DNA from: Lacrimispora xylanolytica
GTDB taxonomy: Bacteria > Bacillota > Clostridia > Lachnospirales > Lachnospiraceae
Direction: 5' to 3'
Length of the DNA stretch: 64,000 nt
NCBI RefSeq assembly: GCF_026723765.1
Contig: NZ_CP113524.1
Span: forward strand, 3,209,001 to 3,273,000
This document shows, piece by piece, positions 26,961 to 35,535 of the stretch; position 1 is the stretch's first letter; each line of letters begins with the position of its first letter. The position numbers and the translations under genes were made by a program. The notes beneath the pieces are model-generated. The model had not been told where the DNA came from. It searched no databases and was given only the letters and a program-made list of their open reading frames with translations.

Positions 26961-26988
26961 TTGCAGATTCTAACAAAAAAGGTATAAA
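26961..26988 (+). promoter_or_regulatory. promoter of the GNAT gene
   Basis: TTGCAG (26961-26966), 16 bases, TATAAA (26983-26988), then AAGGAGG at 26992-26998. Confidence 0.5.
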
Positions 26989-27005
26989 TACAAGGAGGAA
27001 AAGAC

Positions 27006-27458
27006 TTGAGGTTTGAATATACGAATTCAGTCAGTCAGGATTTCATTTTACTGTGCCAGGAGCTGGATGAATCTTTAAATGAACAGGTTGGCGGAGAGAA
27101 GAACCGCTCTCAATATGCCCAGTACAATTATTTGGATGACATTAAAGATGTGATCGTGGCCTATGACAATGATTTACCCGTAGCATGTGCCAGCTTCAAA
27201 CGGTATGATGAAGAATGTGCCGAGGTAAAGCGGGTTTATGTGCGTGATGAATATCGGGGTAAGGGAATATCTAAAAAGCTTATGGAACTGATTGAGGTCT
27301 ATGCCAAAGAAAAAGGATTTCAAGCTCTGATACTGGAGACCGGCAGGCCAATGACCACGGCAATCCATTTATACCAGGGCATAGGGTTTGAGACCATTCC
27401 TAATTATGGGCAATATAAAGATATGGCTGATTCCATCTGCATGAAAAAGGTACTATAA
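27006..27458 (+). CDS. GNAT-family N-acetyltransferase
   Basis: 150 residues, cytoplasmic. The acetyl-CoA loop is RDEYRGKGISKKLMELIEVY, preceded by the beta4 strand AEVKRVYV and followed by ALILETGRPMTTAIHLYQGIGFETIPNYG (parts). Substrate unknown. The start is TTG at 27006, set by AAGGAGG 7 bases upstream; no ATG is well placed. Single gene with its own promoter and a strong terminator. It converges on the jet operon. Confidence 0.88.
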   Translation: MRFEYTNSVSQDFILLCQELDESLNEQVGGEKNRSQYAQYNYLDDIKDVIVAYDNDLPVACASFKRYDEECAEVKRVYVRDEYRGKGISKKLMELIEVYAKEKGFQALILETGRPMTTAIHLYQGIGFETIPNYGQYKDMADSICMKKVL

Positions 27459-27480
27459 TTTACCTGCCTAATTCATAGAA

Positions 27481-27544
27481 ACAGGGCCTAAGCAAGCGCA
27501 TTGATCTATTGATCTGCACAGCTTAGGCCCTGTTCGACTTTTTA
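27481..27544 (+). terminator. terminator of the GNAT gene, probably bidirectional
   Basis: Perfect 13-base arms ACAGGGCCTAAGC (27481-27493) and GCTTAGGCCCTGT (27521-27533), then TCGACTTTTT on the plus strand. It can also end jetC on the other strand. Confidence 0.85.
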
Positions 27545-27581
27545 CTCTATAATTTCTTTCTTATAAGGATAGATGTTCTTT

Positions 27582-30500
27582 TTAGCTCTCCACGTCCTCA
27601 TCAAGCTCCTGCATCAGTTCCGGGAAGCTCTCCCGTTCAAATTCCTGTATGGATATGGACTTCTTGTTTGGATTGGCGAAAACAAAGGTTTTGTCCACAT
27701 TTTCCACGTAATTCTGGATTTTATCGTTGGTGGCACTGATAATTGCCTGAAAGCCAAGACCACGGATCAGCTCGATACAGCTTGCTACCTTTTCTGCGTC
27801 CATTTTCGAAAATGCCTCGTCAAGAACCACCAGGCGAATGGTAGGATTTCTTTGCACCTTTGGGGACTGGCTGATGCGGTAGGCCTGCGCAAAGCTTGCA
27901 AGAAGTGCCACATAAAGGGGGTTCTGGCCCTCTCCGCCGGAGTTTTTCTTAAGCATTTTACTTAAGCGGATTTTAATGACTTCATCTTCATTTTGCACCA
28001 GCTGCTGCATGTCAAAGGACAGATAGGTGCGGTAATCTGCGTACCGGTCCATATTTCTCTTGGCTTCCTCCATCTGCTCCGGGGTGGCATTGTCCGGCGG
28101 GATGAAGATATTAATAAGGTCATTGATGATTTCTCCGTACTGATTTTCGTGCTCCATGGTGAACAGGTTCATCTGGTCATCCACAGCATCCGTTAATTGA
28201 GAGGGATTCACCTCCAGGGAGTCATCCATGAACATGTCGTAATAACGGCCGTCCGGTCCTTTGTTCTTACCGATGACAAACTGGTATTTATCCTTACCGA
28301 AATCAAGACGGCTGATGATCCGGTTCAGTTCATCCTTTCGCTGAATGGCATCCCGGATGGCACTACGTATCTTGAACATGAAATCGTCTTTAAAATGAAG
28401 AACGGCTGATTTTGCCTGTTCTGCTGCCATTTTCCGATACTCTTCCAGATTTCCGCATTCCATCAGTTCCAGTAGTCTGTCGTACTCTTCATTGTCCTTT
28501 GAGGTAAGAGAGCAGTTTCTGTTGGGATATTTCCTTCCATACTCTCCTCTGGCAGAGACAAGAATAGAAAAGGCATCATCCCTTGCTTCCTCTGCCTTCT
28601 TTGACAGAGCATAGAACCGGTCCTTCAACCGGTCGTATCTCGGGATTTCTTCTGTCTCAAAATACGCTCTGCTTTCCTCTTCCAGCTCTTCCTCTGGTTC
28701 CAGGCTGCTTGTCTTCTCCACCAGCTGTGACTGAAGCTCCAGAATCTCTTTTTGATATCCTTCGATCTTACCGCTGCATTCAAAGATCAGCTTATCTAAG
28801 GCTCTTTGCTCTGCCCGCTTTCCGTCACACAGTATTAAAATGGCTTCCCGCTCCTTTTCCCACTCGCTGACATTTTGGGCTTTTATTTTCTCAAGCTTCT
28901 GTTCCAGCTTCTTTTTTTCTTTTTCCTTTTGATTTAAGGAGTTCATATCCTGCTGCCATTCCAGATAAACGCTTGTTTCTTCTGATAAGGCTTCCATGGA
29001 AAGAATTCTCTGGCATTCTTTTAAGACCTCTTCCTGAGGCTTTTTCTCTTCCTCCATGGAAATAAGGCTCTTTTCCAGCAAACGGATTCTTCTGCGGACG
29101 CTGTCCTTGCCGATATAGGCAAATTTCGTGTAATTGTCCGGATTCATATGCTGGAGCCGGAAGGTGTGATACAGCATGCAGTCTGGAGTCACTCCTACCT
29201 TGCAGCGGCGAAGCTCCTCCACGGTCAGGCATTTTACAACGCGGCCCAGGAGAAGATCGATGTAAGGCTGTAAGTAGGTCTCACGCACCACGACCTCCTC
29301 GGACAACGCTCCTTCCATTACCTCACTGGTATGCTTTGACGCTTCCTCGGTATCCAGAACTGCCACGTTATAGTATTCGTTCCTATCTAGCTCCCCATAG
29401 ATTTCAAGGGCTGTCTTAGCATATGCCGGAGATACCACCAGAGACAGCTTGTGATTGCCCATGTAGCCCTCAACGGCATTTCTCCAGGTTTCGTCCCTGA
29501 TATCCAGAAGGTCTGCTAAAACCCACACTTCTACGGCTTTTCCCGTCTCTTCTAAAAGGCGCTTCTGGACATAGGCTCTGGCCCGTTCTAAATATTTGGG
29601 GTAGGCTTTATTGCCTGCTTTAAGCTGGGTCAGTTCTTCGCTTGTCTGGCGCTCTTTTTTGCGGATATCACGTAAGGTACCTTCCGCTTCTTTTTTGGTC
29701 TCTTCTGTCTCTTTTTGCATTTCAGCAATGGAACGTTTTAACCGGATGAGAGTTTCCTCATCTGCTTCCTTTTTGCCAAATGCCTCGATATCCCAAATGG
29801 TCTGGTTTGCGGTGGTATCTTCTTCCACCCATTCCTTCAGCTTATCCGAGGTCTGGGACCATTTGACAGCACTTTTGTTTAAATGACCGATCAGTTCCTC
29901 TGTCGCATTCCACTGATTTTTTAAGTCCTCATATCCGGTGGAAGAGATTCTTTTAAGAAGCTCTTCTCCCTGCAGCGTCAGATCTTTCACCTGACCTTCC
30001 AGGCTGGTCTTTTGCTCTTCCTGACGAAGGAGGTCTTCCTTTGCAAGCCCAGTTTTATCCGTCAAAGCCTGGATTCTTGTCTGGTAGTCCTTGATTTCCG
30101 CTTTCCGGAAAAAGTACATATTTTTATGAATCTGGTCATTGAACTCCTGGACCCGATTGTATTTATCCGATAGTTCCTTTAGAATACTGATCTCAACCGA
30201 CGTATCCTCGATTTTCTTCCGCATGCGGCCATACTGCATGACGCTTTCCTGCATATCCTCAATATGGATATCCTGGTCCATGCAGATGTATTCCTTTACG
30301 AAGTCCTCCAGCTTGATGTTCATTCGAAATGGAATGGCCCGTTTAAAGAGCAGTGGAAATTTCTCTGAATCAAGGCCGCCTAAATATACATCATAGAGCT
30401 GTCTCCGAAACCGCTCGTTATGGGACGTTGCAAAATACTCCTCCTTCGTATAATTAGAACGAAGGGTTGCAGTAATTTCCTCTATGGTCATGGCCCGGTC

Positions 30501-30950
30501 AGACGTCCGGTATCCATTGTCCCATAATGGACCCTTGTGCCAGAAGAATTTTCTGGAGATTTCATTGGTGGAGGTCTCTACATCAAAAACAACGCCAACG
30601 CACTGGAACGCCTCCGTATCAGTTCGCTCCAGCTCCAGCACAATGGTGGTTGAGAAATTCTGGTTTCTTAAGTAGGCAAATTCATTGTTCTCTCCAATGT
30701 TCACCATGCCCCGCAGATATTCAATGAGATTTCGGTCGGAATCATCGGCAGCCGCCTTATTAAAGAAGCCCCGACCATCGGTATTGGCATATAGAAGAAT
30801 CTGCATGGCATCGATGACCGTAGATTTTCCGCTGCCGGAATGACCAGTAAAGAAATTGATTTCTTTATGGAAGGATAAGGTTTTCCGGTTGATATAATGC
30901 CAGTTGTTTAACAGGATCCTGGAAAGAGCCTCAAATTTCTGATTCGTCAT
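27582..30950 (-). CDS. jetC: JetC / MksB-like condensin ATPase
   Basis: 1122 residues, SMC/MukB-like. The N-terminal head has INFFTGHSGSGKSTVIDAMQ (Walker A, near residue 32). Two long coiled-coil arms (about 270-430 and 610-790) flank a hinge-like region near 450-600. The C-terminal head has the signature NSGGEGQNPLYVALLASFAQ and Walker B IRLVVLDEAFSKMDAEKV. In Wadjet systems JetC loops DNA and, with JetD, cuts small circular plasmids; MksB homologues organise the chromosome. ATG at 30950 follows AGGAGAGG and overlaps jetB by 20 bases. A terminator and a convergent gene follow, with no jetD. Confidence 0.93.
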   Translation of the reverse strand: MTNQKFEALSRILLNNWHYINRKTLSFHKEINFFTGHSGSGKSTVIDAMQILLYANTDGRGFFNKAAADDSDRNLIEYLRGMVNIGENNEFAYLRNQNFSTTIVLELERTDTEAFQCVGVVFDVETSTNEISRKFFWHKGPLWDNGYRTSDRAMTIEEITATLRSNYTKEEYFATSHNERFRRQLYDVYLGGLDSEKFPLLFKRAIPFRMNIKLEDFVKEYICMDQDIHIEDMQESVMQYGRMRKKIEDTSVEISILKELSDKYNRVQEFNDQIHKNMYFFRKAEIKDYQTRIQALTDKTGLAKEDLLRQEEQKTSLEGQVKDLTLQGEELLKRISSTGYEDLKNQWNATEELIGHLNKSAVKWSQTSDKLKEWVEEDTTANQTIWDIEAFGKKEADEETLIRLKRSIAEMQKETEETKKEAEGTLRDIRKKERQTSEELTQLKAGNKAYPKYLERARAYVQKRLLEETGKAVEVWVLADLLDIRDETWRNAVEGYMGNHKLSLVVSPAYAKTALEIYGELDRNEYYNVAVLDTEEASKHTSEVMEGALSEEVVVRETYLQPYIDLLLGRVVKCLTVEELRRCKVGVTPDCMLYHTFRLQHMNPDNYTKFAYIGKDSVRRRIRLLEKSLISMEEEKKPQEEVLKECQRILSMEALSEETSVYLEWQQDMNSLNQKEKEKKKLEQKLEKIKAQNVSEWEKEREAILILCDGKRAEQRALDKLIFECSGKIEGYQKEILELQSQLVEKTSSLEPEEELEEESRAYFETEEIPRYDRLKDRFYALSKKAEEARDDAFSILVSARGEYGRKYPNRNCSLTSKDNEEYDRLLELMECGNLEEYRKMAAEQAKSAVLHFKDDFMFKIRSAIRDAIQRKDELNRIISRLDFGKDKYQFVIGKNKGPDGRYYDMFMDDSLEVNPSQLTDAVDDQMNLFTMEHENQYGEIINDLINIFIPPDNATPEQMEEAKRNMDRYADYRTYLSFDMQQLVQNEDEVIKIRLSKMLKKNSGGEGQNPLYVALLASFAQAYRISQSPKVQRNPTIRLVVLDEAFSKMDAEKVASCIELIRGLGFQAIISATNDKIQNYVENVDKTFVFANPNKKSISIQEFERESFPELMQELDEDVES

Positions 30951-31581
30951 CGCTGTCCTCTCCTTCTTCAAATGATTCTAACAGGCCCCTGACGTCGTCA
31001 CCAAAAAGTACCACATTGATACAGGGGTAGATGATCAGCCGGCTGTCCCCTTCTAAGTCTTCCAAAAGGTCTAAGGGTTCCAGTACCTGATATTTCTTTA
31101 ACAATGCTATGGTCCTTCTGATTTCAGTAGGAGCTGGCTGCTTTTTAAAGAGCCGGTAGCTTCCAAGCTTCTCGTGGATATCACTTAATGTGGTATAAAC
31201 ATTGACGCTTGTAGATACCTCTGCCATCTGTTCGTCGTAAATCAGCTTTAAAACAAGAAGATATAGGGTAGCAAGCTTTGGAAGCTTATCTCCCATGGTC
31301 GTTTCTCCCTGAATATAAATGATCCCAAGCTGGCTGTTTTCCAGAATGGATACACCGATTACGGCAAGATAGGAACGGATAAATTCCAGATGCTTGTTGC
31401 AGATTCGAAATTCCTGATTATAGGCAAAGCGTTCGGTCCGCTTATCGTACTTGTGCTCCAGCACAAAGGTCTGACGCAGGAGTATTTTTAAGCCGTCGGT
31501 GACTTCTCTTTTCTCCTCCTGGCTTAAAGCGTCATAATATGGAATCTGGCCGATGGCGCCAGCAGTCTCTTCGTATGTCAT
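30931..31581 (-). CDS. jetB: JetB / MksE-like subunit (DUF4194)
   Basis: 216 residues, of the DUF4194 (JetB) family, winged-helix KITE-type partner of the condensin complex. Visible features: LKILLRQTFVLEHKYDKR, ICNKHLEFIRSYLAVIGV, then LPKLATLYLLVLKLIYDEQM and RTIALLKKYQVLEPLD. The C-terminus is acidic (EEGEDSDDESEI). ATG at 31581 lies in the ATGA overlap with the jetA stop, with AGGAGG inside jetA. Confidence 0.92.
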   Translation of the reverse strand: MTYEETAGAIGQIPYYDALSQEEKREVTDGLKILLRQTFVLEHKYDKRTERFAYNQEFRICNKHLEFIRSYLAVIGVSILENSQLGIIYIQGETTMGDKLPKLATLYLLVLKLIYDEQMAEVSTSVNVYTTLSDIHEKLGSYRLFKKQPAPTEIRRTIALLKKYQVLEPLDLLEDLEGDSRLIIYPCINVVLFGDDVRGLLESFEEGEDSDDESEI

Positions 31582-32939
31582 GATTCATTCCTCCTTACAA
31601 ACACCAGCTTGGGGTAGCGGTATCTGCCATTGTCAATCAATTCCGGTTCAGGATTTTCCACTCCGTAAATGCTTTTTCGTCTGGTGGAATAATCATAAGC
31701 CAGAATCAGCATTTCAAAATCCTCTGCCGTTTTCACCGTATGCTCTGTCACTTCCATACGACCGTGATCCATATGGGAAGCCAGATAGCTTTCGATCTCT
31801 TTTCGGCTGTAACGGTTCTTTAGCCGGTTTAAGTTTAAAATCTCCTGAGCTGTCAGCTCCACAGATTCCTCATCTGCTGCAAGGGTCTCTTTAAAGACAG
31901 ACCTTGGCTTTCTTTTCTTATATAGAGCATGCTCCGATAAAATGGATACCTGGGATAAGTTCATCCGATTGCCAGTCTCCTGGATCGCAGCTTCCTGATC
32001 CTCTGCCTCTGATAAATGATTTAAAAGGCGGATGACAAGGCCCTTCATGTTATCTTCCTGATTGAGCAGATAATTAAGCCTTGTTACGGTGGCCCGGATA
32101 TACCTGGAATGTTCCTTATCCATGTTGGCGATCCGGTGCTCAATATCATCGAATCCACGCTCAATTTGATCCAGCTTTTCGGAAACATCTGCTGCCGTTA
32201 CTTTATTCCGGCTGCGGACGCTCATCTCTTCCATCCACTGGACATCCTCCCGCATAGCGCTGATCCAACGCTTGATATCATTTTTATAGAGATAGAAGTT
32301 ATCAGAGGTTTTTAAAATGTGGTATTTCTTTTTTACGATTTCTTCCACATAGCCTTCCAGATGATCCTTTAAAAGCTCTCCGTATGCCCTTTTTTCCAGG
32401 AGGCTTGCAAAGAACTTGTCCATGTTGTGAAGCATGTCCTGAAGTGTCTTGTTGAGCCGTTTCGTGTTGACGTAAGCTGTATTTAACAGACTGATGCTGG
32501 CTCTGGGATCATTCTTAAGGGAAAAGAGAATGGCGTAAATGTTCTGGATATAAATCTGAGTCTCATCTTCTTCGTCTGTGGTAAGCTTAAAAAATGCCTC
32601 AATCATAACAGCAGCGTAATCAGGGATTACGATATGGACTGTCATGGAGGCATAATCATCTACTTTTCGAAGCCAACCGGCTCTTAACAGCCAGTTAAGC
32701 ACTCTGGCGGCAGGGGGTTCCAGCTCATCGGCTTCCTCCTCCAGCTCATCTTGCCAGATGACGAACCGTTTCTGGAGAAAGTATTCGTCAAGCACCTGGA
32801 GACAGACCTCTCTGCTTAAAAAGTAGTTGCTGTATTCGTATTCTTCATTAATTCTCAGCAAAGCTTCTATGTAGGTAGACCGGTTGATGGAACGGAACAA
32901 TCCCCAAAAGCGGTCGGGTATTTCATTCATCAGTATCAT
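31578..32939 (-). CDS. jetA: JetA / MksF-like kleisin subunit
   Basis: 453 residues, of the clostridial JetA type (probably the DUF5716 family rather than DUF3375). It begins NEIPDRFWGLFRSINRSTYI with a winged-helix-like N-terminal part, a helical middle that includes KYHILKTSDNFYLYKNDIKR, and a C-terminal domain TAQEILNLNRLKNRYSRKEI. As kleisin it should bridge the JetC heads. The start at 32939 has GAGAGGAAG upstream; ATG at 32930 is an alternative. First gene of jetABC. Confidence 0.85.
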   Translation of the reverse strand: MILMNEIPDRFWGLFRSINRSTYIEALLRINEEYEYSNYFLSREVCLQVLDEYFLQKRFVIWQDELEEEADELEPPAARVLNWLLRAGWLRKVDDYASMTVHIVIPDYAAVMIEAFFKLTTDEEDETQIYIQNIYAILFSLKNDPRASISLLNTAYVNTKRLNKTLQDMLHNMDKFFASLLEKRAYGELLKDHLEGYVEEIVKKKYHILKTSDNFYLYKNDIKRWISAMREDVQWMEEMSVRSRNKVTAADVSEKLDQIERGFDDIEHRIANMDKEHSRYIRATVTRLNYLLNQEDNMKGLVIRLLNHLSEAEDQEAAIQETGNRMNLSQVSILSEHALYKKRKPRSVFKETLAADEESVELTAQEILNLNRLKNRYSRKEIESYLASHMDHGRMEVTEHTVKTAEDFEMLILAYDYSTRRKSIYGVENPEPELIDNGRYRYPKLVFVRRNES

Positions 32940-33011
32940 AATTCTTTCGCTTCCTCTCCCGTCCTTCTGCTGTGATTCTTACCTTTCAGCGGCTTTTTTG
33001 CAGAAACGGAC

Positions 33012-33057
33012 AAAAAGAAACGGCTATCATAGGTTCATGACAGCCGTTATGTTTTTT
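33012..33057. terminator. hairpin between the jet promoter and jetA
   Basis: Arms AACGGCTATCAT (33019-33030) and ATGACAGCCGTT (33037-33048), one mismatch. U-rich tails exist on both strands (minus: UUUCUUUUUG; plus: GUUUUUUU). It could end the chemoreceptor transcript or attenuate jetABC. Confidence 0.7.
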
Positions 33058-33073
33058 TAAGGCTTCTCCTTAC

Positions 33074-33102
33074 ATTATAGCAAAAATCTCCATTTCTTAC
33101 AA
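33074..33102 (-). promoter_or_regulatory. candidate jetABC promoter
   Basis: Minus strand TTGTAA (33102-33097), exactly 17 bases, TATAAT (33079-33074). The transcript would run through the hairpin at 33012-33057 before jetA. Confidence 0.6.
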
Positions 33103-33158
33103 TAACATTATACTGGCTGATGGTATCTGCCTCTCATGGTATCTGCTGATAATGATGA

Positions 33159-35309
33159 TTAGTATTTTGAAGAATGGTAGCTCTGTACTTCTTCTGGAAT
33201 CTCAATCTCCTGGGAATCATGGGAAACAGCATTGTATGCAGAATATCCGCTGTCAAATGCCTCCTGCTCCTTGACTGGGGCAGCTCCCATATCCTGTAGA
33301 CGGAATTTTTCCACTTCCTGTTTTAATAACTGAGCCTGGGCATCTAATTCTTCACTGGATGCAGAACTTTCTTCCGCAGTAGCCGCATTGGTCTGAACTA
33401 CTACAGATACCTGGGTCAGGCCCTGGTTAATCTCATCTATGGCTTCCACCTGTTCATAAGAGGCAGTTGCAATCTCCTGAATGGTCTTTTCTACCAGTGC
33501 AGAATGCTCTGCCACTTCCTTTAAGATACGGGTCGTCTCACGGGCAATTTTTCCTCCCTCTGAGACGGTCTCAACAGAGTGTCCGATCAGCTCTGCTGTC
33601 TGCTTGGCGGCCTCCGCAGATTTACCAGCCAGATTCCGTACTTCATCGGCAACGACTGCAAAGCCTTTTCCTGCTTCGCCGGCTCTTGCAGATTCCACAG
33701 CCGCATTCAGGGCCAGAATATTCGTCTGGAATGCAATGTCCTCAATCACCTTGGTTATGCTGGATATCTTATCGGAAGCCTGTCCGATTTCCTTCATGGA
33801 TTGATCCAGCCTCTCCATGTAGGCATTGCCTTCATTCATTCCGTCACTGGCCTGTTTCACATAATCGGTTGCTTTTTGAACATTGGCTGCATTCTCCTGG
33901 GCTCTGTTTGCAACACTGGTTATGGAAGAGCTTAATTCTTCCACCGTAGCGGCCTGCTCCGTAGCGCCTGCTGCCAAAGCCGTGGAAGCATCTGAAATCT
34001 GCTTGGAGCCATCTGCCACACGTTCTGAGGCTTCCTTTATCTTACCAAAAACGGAATTCAGATTTAAAGTGATTCGATTTAAAGAATCCCTGATCTTTAC
34101 AAAATCACCCTTATAATCCTGGGTTGTTGTAACGGTACAATCTCCTTTTTCCAGTCCGCTTAAAATCATGGATATCTCATTGATATATTGATTTAAGGTA
34201 TTAACCGTCTGCGTAAAGGACTGAGAAAGGATTTCAAGCTCATCACCTGAGCTTACCTGTGGTACTTCAGTATGTAAATCTCCCTCTGACAGGGCCTCGA
34301 TGCGTTTCACCAAATTGATGATGGGGGTTACAATAGGAGTGGCAATGCGGAACGCAAAGAGCAATGATACCCCGATTAACAGAACCGTCATAAACGCAGT
34401 CATACCCACAGACTGATAAAATGCCATCATCATCTCTGACTTATCGGAAACGACTGCCATGGACCAGCCATCGGTATTGGTGACCGGTGTATATCCCATA
34501 ATCAGAACTTTACCCTTAAAGACTGATTGCCGGATACCTGTATTTCCTTTTGCCATATCCTGAATATTATTAGAGAGAACAGAAAACGCTTTGTCCGTTT
34601 TTCCCATTTCAATATAGTTGGTCTCATTTGCTACGGTCTCTCTGTTTTTATGGGCAACCACCTTACCTGTTTTATCCACAATAAAACCATAGCCTGATTT
34701 ACCTATGGAAACTCCGTCAATCATGTTGCTGAACGTATCCGCATCCATGGCTCCAGATATAATTCCGTTGAATTGTCCGTTATTGACTTTCGTGGCAATC
34801 ACCAGAATGGTTTTTCCAAGCACCTCGCTGTGGAAGGTGGAAGAAAGATAGGTCTCTCCCTTCATTGCCTGGATAAAATATTCCTGATTGCTTATATCGC
34901 TTCCATTGCTGGCTTTTCCGTTGACATCTGCTGTAATCAAATCGATAAAGCCATATTGCTTTGCCAGCTTGTCAAGAGCCTCTTTTCTCTGATCCGGGCT
35001 TTTATTCTGATCTGTTATGGATGTGTACTGGGATGCGGATTCAATCTTTGTCTTATAGACTTCAATGGCATTCTCCACGGACTGACTATAAGCCTTGGCC
35101 GATTCCATCAGTCGCTTATCGGTGTTATCTTTCGTATCACTATAAAACATAAAACCATTGACTACTCCAAAAAGAATCGAAATTGATACTGAGAGACTGA
35201 TGATACCAATTAACAATGTCTTTTTAATGGATCGTTTCTTTCCAGTTGAAACCTGGCCTTCCTCTTTTTTTCTAATAGCCTTTTGTAATAATTGACTCTT
35301 CCTTTCCAT
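33159..35309 (-). CDS. methyl-accepting chemotaxis protein
   Basis: 716 residues. Basic N-terminal cytoplasmic tail, membrane helix LLIGIISLSVSISILFGVV (about 30-50), extracellular dCache-type sensor (about 55-300; SNQEYFIQAMKGETYLS and GYGFIVDKTGKVVAHKN), second membrane helix MTAFMTVLLIGVSLLFAF, HAMP domain, and signalling domain with the highly conserved hairpin tip EDIAFQTNILALNAAVESAR...GFAVVADEVRNLA. Ligand unknown. Start ATG at 35309 follows GGGGG; ATG at 35315 is an alternative. Own promoter, single gene. Confidence 0.95.
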   Translation of the reverse strand: MERKSQLLQKAIRKKEEGQVSTGKKRSIKKTLLIGIISLSVSISILFGVVNGFMFYSDTKDNTDKRLMESAKAYSQSVENAIEVYKTKIESASQYTSITDQNKSPDQRKEALDKLAKQYGFIDLITADVNGKASNGSDISNQEYFIQAMKGETYLSSTFHSEVLGKTILVIATKVNNGQFNGIISGAMDADTFSNMIDGVSIGKSGYGFIVDKTGKVVAHKNRETVANETNYIEMGKTDKAFSVLSNNIQDMAKGNTGIRQSVFKGKVLIMGYTPVTNTDGWSMAVVSDKSEMMMAFYQSVGMTAFMTVLLIGVSLLFAFRIATPIVTPIINLVKRIEALSEGDLHTEVPQVSSGDELEILSQSFTQTVNTLNQYINEISMILSGLEKGDCTVTTTQDYKGDFVKIRDSLNRITLNLNSVFGKIKEASERVADGSKQISDASTALAAGATEQAATVEELSSSITSVANRAQENAANVQKATDYVKQASDGMNEGNAYMERLDQSMKEIGQASDKISSITKVIEDIAFQTNILALNAAVESARAGEAGKGFAVVADEVRNLAGKSAEAAKQTAELIGHSVETVSEGGKIARETTRILKEVAEHSALVEKTIQEIATASYEQVEAIDEINQGLTQVSVVVQTNAATAEESSASSEELDAQAQLLKQEVEKFRLQDMGAAPVKEQEAFDSGYSAYNAVSHDSQEIEIPEEVQSYHSSKY

Positions 35310-35370
35310 GGTCATATCCCCCACTTATCCTTTGTATTTTTCTAACCGTTTCTTTCCAAATCGTATTTGA

Positions 35371-35400
35371 ATTATATAACAAATAGCAGATATTTGTCAA
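35371..35400 (-). promoter_or_regulatory. chemoreceptor gene promoter
   Basis: Minus strand TTGACA (35400-35395), 18 bases, TATAAT (35376-35371). Confidence 0.7.
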
Positions 35401-35493
35401 ATATTGTAAAATCTAGTCATAAGGCAAGTGTTAGCGTATATCAAGGGACAAAATAACAGCTATAGTCCTAGACAATTATTTTTTAAATTCCAT

Positions 35494-35528
35494 AAAAAAA
35501 CCGCTGCAGCCTTAGCTAACAGCGGTTT
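35494..35528 (-). terminator. ftsH terminator
   Basis: Arms AAACCGCTG and CAGCGGTTT, followed on the minus strand by a run of U. Immediately after the ftsH stop. Confidence 0.85.
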
Positions 35529-35535
35529 GATTCAT

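Larger units (their letters stand above)
26346..27005. other. uvrA-GNAT intergenic region
   Basis: 660 bases. It holds the uvrA leader hairpin (26369-26395), SOS box and promoter, then about 450 bases with no recognised gene, a short tandem repeat (26731-26760), alternating CATGTGCATATGCG sequence near 26910-26950 and the GNAT promoter. Confidence 0.6.
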
